Shown here in pieces: positions 20,226 to 28,603 of a stretch of DNA of 64,000 bases. The notes beneath the pieces were generated by a model. That model ran no database searches and had not been told where the DNA came from. It saw nothing but the letters and a program-made list of their open reading frames with translations. The DNA is taken from positions 124,001 to 188,000 of the forward strand of contig JAHJIJ010000002.1 of the NCBI GenBank assembly GCA_018823325.1. Reading direction: 5' to 3'. Each line of letters opens with the position of its first letter. The first letter of the stretch is position 1. Both the position numbers and the translations under genes were made by a program. This DNA comes from Alphaproteobacteria bacterium. GTDB taxonomy: Bacteria; Pseudomonadota; Alphaproteobacteria; Sphingomonadales; Sphingomonadaceae.

Positions 20226-21734
20226 TCAAGCGTCCAGCAGATAGCCCATGTTCAAGGCCTGGCCGAGCTGACGCAGGCGGCGGTCGATGGATTCGCCGGC
20301 GAGAGCGGCGTGTTCGGGCTCGAGGCGCAGAATGACGGTGCCGTCCTTCACGTCCAGCGAGGAACCTTCCAGCGGCCCCTCGGCGCCGCCGGAGAGACGC
20401 TGACAAAGGCGAATGGCAAGGCCCCACTGAATCGCACGACGCAGCAGCGGCTCGGGCGCGAGGCCGGCAAGTAGCTGCGGAATGTTGGTGCCCCCGCCGA
20501 AATTGGCATGCAGAGCTTGTCCGAGCGCGGCGCGCTCTGCGGCATCCACGCCAACCCAATTGCCCTGCAAGGCAAACTCCATGCCCCGCTCGGCGCGAAA
20601 CTCGGGATTGGCACGCCAGCCGACATCCGCAAGCAGGCAGGCGGCAAAACGGATGCGCGCCCATTCCGGCGGATCATCGCGGAACAGCGGCGCGATCCAG
20701 CCACTGATCTTGTCACCATGACCGACGAAACGCCCCTGCGCTTCCCCCTCGACACGTGCGGCGACGAGCAGCGGATCCTGCCGCGCCATTTCGGGGGGCA
20801 GGCTCTCATACAGCAGACCTTCACGCAGCCCGAAGGCGGAGACGGTGAGATGCGAGGACTTGAGTCGCTCGACGACGGCACAGAGCAGATGCGCGGCATC
20901 AGGGAGCGTCGGGAAACGCGCGCTGCTGACGCCAATGCTCTTGAAATCCGCCTTCTGGGCCGTCTCCAGCCATTTGAGCAGCTCGGCCGGGCGATCCGGC
21001 GTCATCTCATAATGATGGAGGATGGGCAGCGAATAGCTGGTGAGATGCATGTCCAGCCGCGCCAGCGCGCGCCAACTCCCGCCGATGAGATAGAAAGGCA
21101 GGCCCTGCTCGATATCGCTCAACCCCTGCGCGCGCAGCAGGCGATCCAGATGCTGGAACAATGCCTTGCGTCCGCGCGCGCGCACGTCCGCGATGCGGAA
21201 AATGCCGAGCGGCAGGGAAATGGGCTTCTCCACGCCCTCGGGTCGCACGCGCACCAGCTCAAGGCTGCCGCCGCCCAGATCGCCCATGATGCCATCGGCC
21301 CGCGGCATGCCGGAGAGGAGGCCACGGCCTGACGCCAGCCCCTCCTCCTCCCCGCTCAGCACACGCACTTCCAAGCCGATCTCGGCGGCGCGCTCAATGA
21401 ACTCATCACGATTCGCAGCATCCCGCACGGCGGCCGTGGCGACACAGGTCACCTGATCGACTTCCATCTCCACGCACAGGCGCGCGAAACGCTCCAGCGT
21501 CGCGAGGCCGCGCTCCATGGCCTCCGCGCCGATCCGCCCGGTGCTGCCCATATCCTTGCCGAGACCGGCCAGCACCTTCTCGTTGAACAGCACGAAAGGG
21601 ATGCGCCGAGGGCCATCATAGACGACCAGACGCACACTGTTCGAGCCGATGTCGATAATGGCCGTGCGGCGGAAATGCGGCCCATTGAGCGTCGCCTTCA
21701 TCGGGCGGCGAGCCATGCGATCAAGCAATGTCAT
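20226..21734 (-). CDS. ppx: exopolyphosphatase / Ppx-GppA phosphatase
   Basis: Hydrolyses terminal phosphates of polyP (and/or pppGpp) (502 aa). The ASKHA phosphate loops are visible: IIDIGSNSVRLVV near residue 26, ATAAVRDA, LSGEEEGL with the catalytic Glu, and the second phosphate loop GDLGGGSLELV; a helical C-terminal half follows. ATG 21734 has GGGGGAG 8 nt upstream and lies 15 bp after the ppk1 stop. Placement directly behind ppk1 favours polyP as substrate. Last gene of a four-gene unit. Confidence 0.92.
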   Translation of the reverse strand: MTLLDRMARRPMKATLNGPHFRRTAIIDIGSNSVRLVVYDGPRRIPFVLFNEKVLAGLGKDMGSTGRIGAEAMERGLATLERFARLCVEMEVDQVTCVATAAVRDAANRDEFIERAAEIGLEVRVLSGEEEGLASGRGLLSGMPRADGIMGDLGGGSLELVRVRPEGVEKPISLPLGIFRIADVRARGRKALFQHLDRLLRAQGLSDIEQGLPFYLIGGSWRALARLDMHLTSYSLPILHHYEMTPDRPAELLKWLETAQKADFKSIGVSSARFPTLPDAAHLLCAVVERLKSSHLTVSAFGLREGLLYESLPPEMARQDPLLVAARVEGEAQGRFVGHGDKISGWIAPLFRDDPPEWARIRFAACLLADVGWRANPEFRAERGMEFALQGNWVGVDAAERAALGQALHANFGGGTNIPQLLAGLAPEPLLRRAIQWGLAIRLCQRLSGGAEGPLEGSSLDVKDGTVILRLEPEHAALAGESIDRRLRQLGQALNMGYLLDA

Positions 21735-21749
21735 GCCACGGGCTCCCCC

Positions 21750-23900
21750 TCAATCGCGTTCGGGCAGTGACAGCTTGGGCACTGCCCGCGCCGAGCGCCG
21801 CGCCGCGCCGCGACCGGAGAGGGACGGATTGGTCATGAAATAGTGATGCAAGTTGAACGGTTTCTTCCCCGGTTTGAGGCGCGTATAGCTGCCATCACTG
21901 CGCAGTTCCCAACTCTGCTCGTCATCCAGCAGATTGGCCACCAGCACCTGATCGAGAATCTGGTCGTGAACGGTCGGGTTCTCGACCGGCAGCATATATT
22001 CAACGCGCCGATCGAAGTTCCGCGGCATCCAGTCAGCCGAGCTGATGAACACTCTGGCGCCATTGTTTGGCAGCGCCTTGCCATTGCCGAAGGCCCAGAT
22101 GCGGCTGTGCTCCAAAAACCGCCCGATCACGGACTTGACCGTGATGTTGTCCGACATGCCGGGTACGCCGGGGCGCAGGCAGCAAATGCCACGAATGATC
22201 AGAACCACCTTCACCCCGGCATTGCTGGCGGCATAAAGCTGCTCGATGATCGCAGGATCGACGAGACTGTTCATCTTTGCCCAGATGCTGCCGGGACGAC
22301 CAGCGCGGGCATGCTCGATCTCCGCCTCAATCAACGCGGCGAGCTTGTCTCGCATGTACAGCGGCGAGAGCGTGATCAGCTCCATATGCTGCGGCTCGAC
22401 ATAGCCGGTGATGTAGTTGAACACGGCAGCGGCATCGCGCCCGGCACGCGGATCGGCCGTGAAGAATGAGATATCCGTGTAAATCCGTGCCGTGACCGGA
22501 TGATAATTGCCCGTGCCGAAATGGCAGTAGGTGCGGAAGCCATTGCCTTCCCGCCGGACGACCATGGAAATCTTGGCGTGCGTCTTCCACTCGATGAAAC
22601 CATAGACGACCTGCACGCCCGCGCGCTCCAGCTGGGCTGCCCAGAGCAGGTTCTGCTCCTCATCGAAGCGCGCTTTCAGCTCGACCACGGCGGTAACGGA
22701 CTTGCCTGCCTCCGCAGCATCGATGAGGGCGCGGATGATCGCGCTCTGCTTGCCGGCGCGGTAGAGCGTCTGCTTGATCGCCACCACATCGGGATCGTCG
22801 GCGGCCTGCTTGAGGAAGGCGATGACGACATCGAAGCTCTCATAGGGGTGATGGACAACGATATCCTTGGCGCGAATCGCGGCAAAGCAATCGCCGCCAT
22901 ATTCGCGAACCCGCTCAGGGAAGCGCGGCGCATAGGCCGGGAATTTGAGGTCCGGCCGGTCTTCCTCGACCACCTCGGCCAGATCGCCAATGCCCATGAA
23001 ACCATCGATATCGACGGTCATCGCCTCGTGGCCCTGCATCATCGTCTGCAGCTTGGCTTCCACTGGTTCAGCCACGCCACTCTCGATCTCCACGCGAATG
23101 ATGCGGCCGCGGCGGCGCTGCTTGATGGCGCTGCGATAATAGCGGACGAGATCTTCGGCCTCTTCCTCGATCTCGATGTCACTATCGCGCAGGATACGGA
23201 AAAGGCCGCTGTCGCGCACGGTGAAGCCCGGGAAGAGCAGCGCCGAATAACGCCGTACCAGCGCCTCGATGGCAATATAGCGCGCGGTCTTGCCAGGCAC
23301 GCGAATGAAGCGCGGGAGGGTGGCAGGCAGAATGACCAGCTCCTGCAGCACTTCCTTGTCCGACTCCCGCAGCAGATCGAAGAACAGGCTGAGGCCCTTA
23401 TTCGGGATGAACGGGAACGGGTGCGCCGGGTCCAGCGCCTGAGGCGTCAGAATCGGGAAAATCTGCTCCATGAAATGCTGGCGCATCCAGCTTTCCGCGC
23501 GCGCTTCCACCGGCTCGGGGCCGATGACGCTGATCTGCGCGCCGCGCAGAGCGGCATGGAGATCGTGCCAGACCGCCTGCTGGGCGGACATCAACGCTTC
23601 GGCGCGATCCCCGATGGCCTCTAGCTGCTGAGCAGGCGTCAGACCATCGACAGAGCGCATCTCCACGCCCTGAAGCTGCTGACCCTTGAGGCCCGCGACG
23701 CGGACCATGAAGAATTCATCGAGATTGCTGCCCGAGATGGAGAGGAAGCGCAGTCGCTCAAGCAACGGGTGTGCGGGATTGCAAGCTTCCTCCAGCACGC
23801 GCTGGTTGAAATTGAGCCAGGATAGTTCCCGGTTGAAATAGCGCGCCTCGCTTCCGGCGCCCGCGCCTGAGATCGACTGGATGGGATCGGCTTCAGACAC
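21750..23900 (-). CDS. ppk1: polyphosphate kinase 1
   Basis: Synthesises polyP from ATP (716 aa). N-terminal domain (YFNRELSWLNFNQRVLEEA), head domain (SISGSNLDEFFMVRVAGL), and two PLD-like catalytic domains with the HFGTGNYH motif that contains the autophosphorylated His and SSADWMPRNFDRRVEYM near the C-terminus. The start is GTG at 23898-23900, 2 bp after the hdaA stop codon. Gene order DUF2066-hdaA-ppk1-ppx links polyP turnover to a replication regulator. Confidence 0.95.
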   Translation of the reverse strand: MSEADPIQSISGAGAGSEARYFNRELSWLNFNQRVLEEACNPAHPLLERLRFLSISGSNLDEFFMVRVAGLKGQQLQGVEMRSVDGLTPAQQLEAIGDRAEALMSAQQAVWHDLHAALRGAQISVIGPEPVEARAESWMRQHFMEQIFPILTPQALDPAHPFPFIPNKGLSLFFDLLRESDKEVLQELVILPATLPRFIRVPGKTARYIAIEALVRRYSALLFPGFTVRDSGLFRILRDSDIEIEEEAEDLVRYYRSAIKQRRRGRIIRVEIESGVAEPVEAKLQTMMQGHEAMTVDIDGFMGIGDLAEVVEEDRPDLKFPAYAPRFPERVREYGGDCFAAIRAKDIVVHHPYESFDVVIAFLKQAADDPDVVAIKQTLYRAGKQSAIIRALIDAAEAGKSVTAVVELKARFDEEQNLLWAAQLERAGVQVVYGFIEWKTHAKISMVVRREGNGFRTYCHFGTGNYHPVTARIYTDISFFTADPRAGRDAAAVFNYITGYVEPQHMELITLSPLYMRDKLAALIEAEIEHARAGRPGSIWAKMNSLVDPAIIEQLYAASNAGVKVVLIIRGICCLRPGVPGMSDNITVKSVIGRFLEHSRIWAFGNGKALPNNGARVFISSADWMPRNFDRRVEYMLPVENPTVHDQILDQVLVANLLDDEQSWELRSDGSYTRLKPGKKPFNLHHYFMTNPSLSGRGAARRSARAVPKLSLPERD

Positions 23901-23902
23901 GG

Positions 23903-24541
23903 TCAGTTGTTTCCCTCATGCGGTGCAGGCTCGTCGACCCCGTCTAGCATAGCATTGTTACGGAGCGCTTGCCGCGCCAGCGCGACCGAAAGCTTCTGTC
24001 CACGCGCAAGTGACAGGGCATTGAGTTCGGCCAGAACGGCATCGATGGCGGCATAGCATCGCTCTGTGCGACGGGCGAGAAAATCCGGGAGATCCGGTGC
24101 GAAAGCGGAGCCTGCACGCTCCAACCCGTGAGTGAGGAGCGCCGCGCTGACAGCTTCATCTGGCGGGAGAATGCGCGCTATGGCAGCCGTGGCAAGGCGG
24201 GTGCGCAGATCAGGCAGTGCAATGGACCAGACCGGCGGCGCTTGCTCGGCGATGAGGAGCAGCGGACGGCCTGTGTCGCGGGCGTCGTTCCACAAGTGGA
24301 ACAGCTGCTCCTCGGCAGCCTGATCCGCATCATCAACCAGCAGTCCGCCACTTTCCCGCAGGAACACTTCTCCAATGAGCGACCGGCCGGAGCGACGCGC
24401 ACCGATCAGCAGGGTGCAGGGCGAAGGCCAAAGCTGCCAGTCCCGCACCAGAGCGAGCGCATCGGCATTGGCGGAGTGGACCAGCAGACTTTCCGCTCCG
24501 CCATGCCGCGACCAGCCGATGGGCAGCGGCAGCTGGCTCAT
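23903..24541 (-). CDS. hdaA: DnaA regulatory inactivator HdaA
   Basis: DnaA-homologous AAA+ protein without the DNA-binding domain (212 aa) that promotes hydrolysis of DnaA-bound ATP with the sliding clamp. The N-terminal clamp-binding motif is MSQLPLPIGW (Q-L-P-L type), the Walker A-like loop is GARRSGRS with Arg where Lys is usual, as in other Hda proteins, Walker B-like LLVDDADQ follows, and the C-terminal lid has LPDFLARRTERCYAAIDAVL. ATGA overlap with the upstream DUF2066 gene and a 2-bp gap to ppk1. Confidence 0.85.
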   Translation of the reverse strand: MSQLPLPIGWSRHGGAESLLVHSANADALALVRDWQLWPSPCTLLIGARRSGRSLIGEVFLRESGGLLVDDADQAAEEQLFHLWNDARDTGRPLLLIAEQAPPVWSIALPDLRTRLATAAIARILPPDEAVSAALLTHGLERAGSAFAPDLPDFLARRTERCYAAIDAVLAELNALSLARGQKLSVALARQALRNNAMLDGVDEPAPHEGNN

Positions 24542-25794
24542 TGCCCGCCGCCTCCTCCGCCCGGTGGCGGAGATGACGGCGCCGGGCCAGCGCGACGGGC
24601 AATCCGCAAGGTGGTGCCTGAGACGTTCACCGTGAAGCCACGCGCCTCCAGCTGAGCGCGGAGCTGCTCGACCGTGCCGCCGAAGCCGACCTGCATCACA
24701 GAGGTGCCGCCCAGCGCAAGGCTCGACGTCGCCGCGGCACTGACGCCGGGGATGCCACGGAGCAGGCTCTGCGTTTCGGTGACCGAGGCGACCGTGGGCG
24801 TCTCAACCTGAATACTGAACGTCGCCGCCCCGGCATCATCGGCAGGCAGGACGCCGAGAATCGCCTCAAGACCGACGGCATTCTCGATTTCGACGGCATT
24901 GACCGGCTCCTCGATCACCAGCGAGGGATCGGGCCGCAGCGTGCCGTCCGCCAGCGCACCAGCATAAAGCTGATCCATCCGAGCGACAGCATCACTCATC
25001 ATCTTGGGCAATTGGGCGGGATTGGCGGCGCGCAGCGTGAAATCTGCGATATAGCTGTTGTCCGGGCCATAGCGGGCGGTGAAATGGCCCGTGATCGGCC
25101 CGCCGGGCCAGCTCCGCTCGATCCGGGCAATCGGCATGATCACATCCGCCGCGCCATAGAGATCGAGCAGCACGCGCCACCAGTTGCGCCCGCGCCGCCC
25201 GAGCTGGCCGGCATTGAGCAGCAGCGGATCGGGACCATCCCCGGCAGTCCGGACATAATCGATGGGGCTGTCCGCCGTGCGGAACTCGGCCCAAGCCTTC
25301 TGCCAAGGCGTGGGCCGCTCAAACGTCATCGGCACGCCACCATCCCACAGCACCGGAATCACCAGCAAGGGCGGCGAACGGCGAATCTGGCCGGAGACGC
25401 CGAGCGCCTGGCCGGCGCGGGCGCGATCGAACATCACCGCCAGCGTTGCGATATAGCGATTGGGGCCGATCTGCTCCTGCTGCACTTCGATGCCCGAGAC
25501 GAGGCCATCGAGCACGCTGTCCGACAGGCCGGGGCCGTTTCCGCCATTGGTGCGCTTCCACAGCGATTGCCAGGCAAGGCGCTGAGCGAGGCGCCAGCCG
25601 GTCGCGCGGGCCGCATCGGGATTGGGGCCGGCGACATCGACGCGAATATCCTTCACCTCGAAATCGCCTTGCGAGGCGAGCGGGGCAATGCCGCGTTCCC
25701 CCTCGATCTGCGCAATGAGCACGGCCGCAAATGCCGCCAGAACCAGCGCAAAGATGAGATGAATGGGCCGCAAAGATGGCAAAGAGAGCGTCAC
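24538..25794 (-). CDS. DUF2066 domain membrane-anchored protein
   Basis: Exported/anchored protein of 418 aa: hydrophobic segment about 9-28 (HLIFALVLAAFAAVLIAQI), a DUF2066-like region about 60-270, and a C-terminal small domain that ends in a Pro/Gly tail (SPPPGGGGGGQ). I choose GTG 25794, which has AAGGG 6 nt upstream; the longer frame from 25863 would overlap the divergent purM start. Function unknown. Heads the unit with hdaA, ppk1 and ppx. Confidence 0.7.
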   Translation of the reverse strand: MTLSLPSLRPIHLIFALVLAAFAAVLIAQIEGERGIAPLASQGDFEVKDIRVDVAGPNPDAARATGWRLAQRLAWQSLWKRTNGGNGPGLSDSVLDGLVSGIEVQQEQIGPNRYIATLAVMFDRARAGQALGVSGQIRRSPPLLVIPVLWDGGVPMTFERPTPWQKAWAEFRTADSPIDYVRTAGDGPDPLLLNAGQLGRRGRNWWRVLLDLYGAADVIMPIARIERSWPGGPITGHFTARYGPDNSYIADFTLRAANPAQLPKMMSDAVARMDQLYAGALADGTLRPDPSLVIEEPVNAVEIENAVGLEAILGVLPADDAGAATFSIQVETPTVASVTETQSLLRGIPGVSAAATSSLALGGTSVMQVGFGGTVEQLRAQLEARGFTVNVSGTTLRIARRAGPAPSSPPPGGGGGGQ

Positions 25795-25852
25795 GGCGCC
25801 CTTTTGGCGGCATTGCTCTGGAAAACCAAGCGCGATTTGGTAAGGGCCAGTG

Positions 25853-26959
25853 ATGGATTCCAAGCATGATCAGCCCAAGGGCTACACCTATGCGCAGGCT
25901 GGCGTGGACATTGCCGCCGGAAATGCGCTCGTTCGCGCCATTGCTCCCCTCGCGCGCGCCACACGGCGACCGGGCGCGGATGCGGACCTCGGTGGATTCG
26001 GGGGCTTCTTCGATCTGAAGGCGGCGGGGTTCAACGATCCGCTGCTGGTGGCCGCCAATGACGGCGTGGGCACCAAGCTCAAGCTGGCCATCGACAGCGG
26101 CAAGCATGACACGGTTGGGATCGATCTGGTCGCCATGTGCGCCAACGACCTCATCGTGCAGGGCGCCGAGCCATTGTTCTTCCTCGATTATTTCGCCACG
26201 GGGCGTCTCGACAATGGCGTGGCCGAGCGCGTGATCGCGGGCATTGCCGAGGGGTGCAAGCAGGCGGGTTGCGCGCTGATCGGCGGCGAGACGGCGGAAA
26301 TGCCGGGCATGTATGCCGATGGCGATTATGATCTCGCCGGCTTCTGCGTGGGCGCGGTGGAGCGCGATGAAGTGCTCACTGCGGACAAGGTAGCGGATGG
26401 CGACGTGATTCTCGGGCTTGCCTCATCGGGCGTGCACTCAAATGGCTATTCGCTGGTGCGCCGACTGGCGGCGGACAAGGGCTGGAAGCTCGACCGCCCA
26501 GCCCTGTTCGATCAGGACGTGCTGCTGATCGACGCGCTGATGGCACCGACGCGGATTTATGTGAAGCCGCTGCTGCCGCTGGTCCGCCAGGGGCTAGTCC
26601 ATGCCATGGCGCATATCACCGGCGGCGGACTGCTGGAGAACATCCCGCGAATCCTGCCCACCGGGCTGCATGCGCACATCGATGCCGACCTCTGGGCGCA
26701 GCCGCGGCTGATGGCCTTCCTGCAGGCGCAGGGCAATATCGAGCCGGGCGAAATGGCGCGGACCTTCAATTGCGGGATCGGCATGGCTGTGGTGGTTGCG
26801 CCGGGCGATGTCGAGGCGGTGAGTGCGGCGCTTACGGACGCGGGAGAGACGGTGCATCGCATCGGCGAGATTCGCTCGGGCGAAAAGGGCTGCACGGTGC
26901 GCGGATCGCAGGAGACCTGGTGCGCGAAGGCGGACTGGGACGCTACGCACAACGCCTGA
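25853..26959 (+). CDS. purM: phosphoribosylformylglycinamidine cyclo-ligase
   Basis: AIR synthetase, step five of purine synthesis (368 aa). Signatures: [80 protein letters not shown] and [14 protein letters not shown], all typical of PurM. ATG 25853 has AAGGG upstream; the preceding GTG (25850) is in frame and could also be used. Same strand as purN, separated by a 103-bp gap that contains an inverted repeat. Confidence 0.95.
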   Translation: MDSKHDQPKGYTYAQAGVDIAAGNALVRAIAPLARATRRPGADADLGGFGGFFDLKAAGFNDPLLVAANDGVGTKLKLAIDSGKHDTVGIDLVAMCANDLIVQGAEPLFFLDYFATGRLDNGVAERVIAGIAEGCKQAGCALIGGETAEMPGMYADGDYDLAGFCVGAVERDEVLTADKVADGDVILGLASSGVHSNGYSLVRRLAADKGWKLDRPALFDQDVLLIDALMAPTRIYVKPLLPLVRQGLVHAMAHITGGGLLENIPRILPTGLHAHIDADLWAQPRLMAFLQAQGNIEPGEMARTFNCGIGMAVVVAPGDVEAVSAALTDAGETVHRIGEIRSGEKGCTVRGSQETWCAKADWDATHNA

Positions 26960-26965
26960 GAACTG

Positions 26966-27036
26966 TTCGGGCTGAGCTTGCCGAAACCTTCCTTCTTCAA
27001 AGGAGAAGGACAGCCCTTCGACAAGCTCAGGGCGAA
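26966..27036. repeat. REP-type inverted repeat between purM and purN
   Basis: Imperfect 20-bp arms TTCGGGCTGAGCTTGCCGAA (26966-26985) and TTCGACAAGCTCAGGGCGAA (27017-27036), three mismatches, 31-nt spacer. The right arm plus flanks matches the CCCTTCGACAAGCTCAGGGCGAACGG unit I recognise as dispersed in sphingomonad genomes. It starts 6 bp after the purM stop, so the transcript could fold and moderate read-through to purN. Confidence 0.7.
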
Positions 27037-27062
27037 CGGCATGTTATTTGTCGGAGGAACCT

Positions 27063-28025
27063 ATGGCCAAGGCCAAAGTCGCAGTGATGCTCTCCGGCAC
27101 GGGGACGACGATGACGTCGCTTCTCTATGCCTCGCGGCTGCCCGATTGCCCCTATGAGATCGTGCTCGTCGCCTCCAACAAGCCTGAGGCGCGCGGGCTG
27201 ACCGTTGCGGCGGCCGAGGGCGTGCCGACCTTCGCGCACAGCCACAAGGGGATGAGCCGCGAGGCGCATGAGGCGATCATGCAGGACGCGCTGCTGGCCT
27301 CCGGCGCGGATTATGTCGCCCTGTGCGGCTATATGCGCATCCTGACGGCAGAGTTCGTGGCGCAGTGGGCCGGGCGGATGCTCAATACGCACCCCTCCCT
27401 GCTGCCCAAATACAAGGGCCTCGATACGCACCAGCGCGCGATCGACGCTGGCGACAGCCATGGCGGCTGCACGGTGCATCTGGTGACGTCCGAACTGGAT
27501 GACGGGCCGGTGCTCGGGCAGATCCCGGTCGCCATCCTGCCCAAAGACAGTCCCGAGACGCTGGCGCAGCGGGTACTCTATGCGGAGTACCAACTCTATC
27601 CGCGCATGCTTGCCGATTATGTGGGGCGTGAGATGGACCCGGACTGGATCGTCGCGCGCGTCGGTGAGCTGGCGCTGGCACTGCCCGAAACCGATGCGCG
27701 CAGTTCGCACGGAGCGCCGGGCTGGCGCGTGGGCGGCGAGAAGTCCGGCAAGTTCTTCGCCTATGTCTCGGTGCGCCATCATGGCGAGGACGCCGTGGCG
27801 CTGTTGGTCAAGACATCCGGCGCGGACGAGATGGCCGCGCTGATCGAGGCCGACCCGGTCATCTATTATCGCCCGGCCTATTATGGCGCGAGCGGCTGGA
27901 TCGCCATCCGGCTCGACCGGCCCGGCGTGGACTGGGGCCATGTGCGCGACTGGCTGGAGAAGAGCTGGCGCGCGGTGGCGCCCAAGCGGCTGACGAAGCT
28001 GCTGGAAATTGCGGATCAGTTCTGA
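27063..28025 (+). CDS. purN: phosphoribosylglycinamide formyltransferase fused to an MmcQ/YjbR-type domain
   Basis: Residues 1-190 are a GAR transformylase that uses 10-formyl-THF in purine step three: MLSGTGTT, the catalytic Asn108/His110 of NTHPSLLPKYKG and Asp146 (SELDDGP). Residues 191-320 (from MDPDWIVARVGELALALPET through SSHGAPGWRV and KFFAYVSV to RPAYYGASGWIAIRLD) look like a complete MmcQ/YjbR (DUF419) domain, usually a separate ~120-aa protein. There is no stop or frameshift between them. ATG 27633 at the junction is preceded by GTGGGGCG, so a free YjbR protein could also be made. ATG 27063 has GGAGG 7 nt upstream. Fusion role unknown. Confidence 0.88.
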   Translation: MAKAKVAVMLSGTGTTMTSLLYASRLPDCPYEIVLVASNKPEARGLTVAAAEGVPTFAHSHKGMSREAHEAIMQDALLASGADYVALCGYMRILTAEFVAQWAGRMLNTHPSLLPKYKGLDTHQRAIDAGDSHGGCTVHLVTSELDDGPVLGQIPVAILPKDSPETLAQRVLYAEYQLYPRMLADYVGREMDPDWIVARVGELALALPETDARSSHGAPGWRVGGEKSGKFFAYVSVRHHGEDAVALLVKTSGADEMAALIEADPVIYYRPAYYGASGWIAIRLDRPGVDWGHVRDWLEKSWRAVAPKRLTKLLEIADQF

Positions 28026-28058
28026 GGTTTGGCCTCCGCAGCTCGATTAAAGGCACTT

Positions 28059-28166
28059 CGTCACCCCGGACTTGCTCCGGGGTTCAACTGCCTTTGTCCG
28101 GTGCATTAGCTGAGGCGCGCCCGCAGAAGGAAAAAGCTGGACCCCGGATCAAAGTCCGGGGTGACG
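28059..28166. repeat. REP/BIME-type inverted repeat downstream of purN
   Basis: A 25-bp arm at 28059-28083 and a 26-bp arm at 28141-28166 are inverted copies differing by one small indel/substitution (core CACCCCGGACTT). Each arm can itself fold (CCCCGG / CCGGGG). The element fills the gap between purN and the dmeR promoter region and could end purN transcription. Confidence 0.75.
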
Positions 28167-28304
28167 TCGTTTGGTTGGGCTCGCTTGGTGCTCCTGTCCA
28201 GTGGACGGAGAGACGCCTGCCCCGACCTGAAGAGCGGCCTGACCTTCAAAGCGCGCATGCGTGCTCACCCGCACCCCGCATCTTGACCAAGCAGGCATAT
28301 AGCC

Positions 28305-28315
28305 ATAGGGGGTAT
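28305..28315 (+). promoter_or_regulatory. candidate DmeR operator (A/T-flanked G-tract) overlapping the dmeR ribosome site
   Basis: ATAGGGGGTAT, i.e. ATACCCCCTAT on the other strand, is the G/C-tract flanked by AT palindrome that RcnR/FrmR-type repressors bind. It ends 5 bp before the dmeR ATG, so the G-tract would also serve as ribosome site. A TTGACC at 28283-28288 could be the -35, placing the -10 in the operator and the transcript start almost at the ATG. Binding is inferred. Confidence 0.6.
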
Positions 28316-28319
28316 CCCT

Positions 28320-28595
28320 ATGTCACACTTATTGGAAATCAATCCGCAGCTTCTCGCGCGTGTTCGCCGGATCGGCGGTCAGGTCGGCGCGGTGGAGCGG
28401 GCACTGGAGTCGGATAAGAGCTGCACCGAGATTCTGCATCTCGTTGCGGCGGTGCGCGGGGCCGTGAACGGGCTGCTCGACGAAATCATCGCCGAGCATC
28501 TCGAAGCGCATGTCGCGCGGCCGGGGCTCAGCGATGAGGAGCGCCAGCAAGGCGCGGACGAACTGCTGGCGGTGATCCGCCGCTATGCGAAATAG
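28320..28595 (+). CDS. dmeR: metal-sensing repressor of the RcnR/FrmR (CsoR) family, DmeR-like
   Basis: All-helical DNA-binding repressor (91 aa) that is released from DNA by metal. The residues His3, Cys35, His60 and His64 fall exactly at the nickel/cobalt ligand positions of RcnR, which argues for Ni/Co sensing rather than Cu (CsoR) or formaldehyde (FrmR). Helix 1 has LLARVRRIGGQVGAVERALE. It lies 8 bp upstream of a CDF exporter gene, the dmeRF arrangement known from rhizobia. Its putative operator overlaps its own ribosome site. Confidence 0.85.
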   Translation: MSHLLEINPQLLARVRRIGGQVGAVERALESDKSCTEILHLVAAVRGAVNGLLDEIIAEHLEAHVARPGLSDEERQQGADELLAVIRRYAK

Positions 28596-28603
28596 GCCCG
28601 CCG

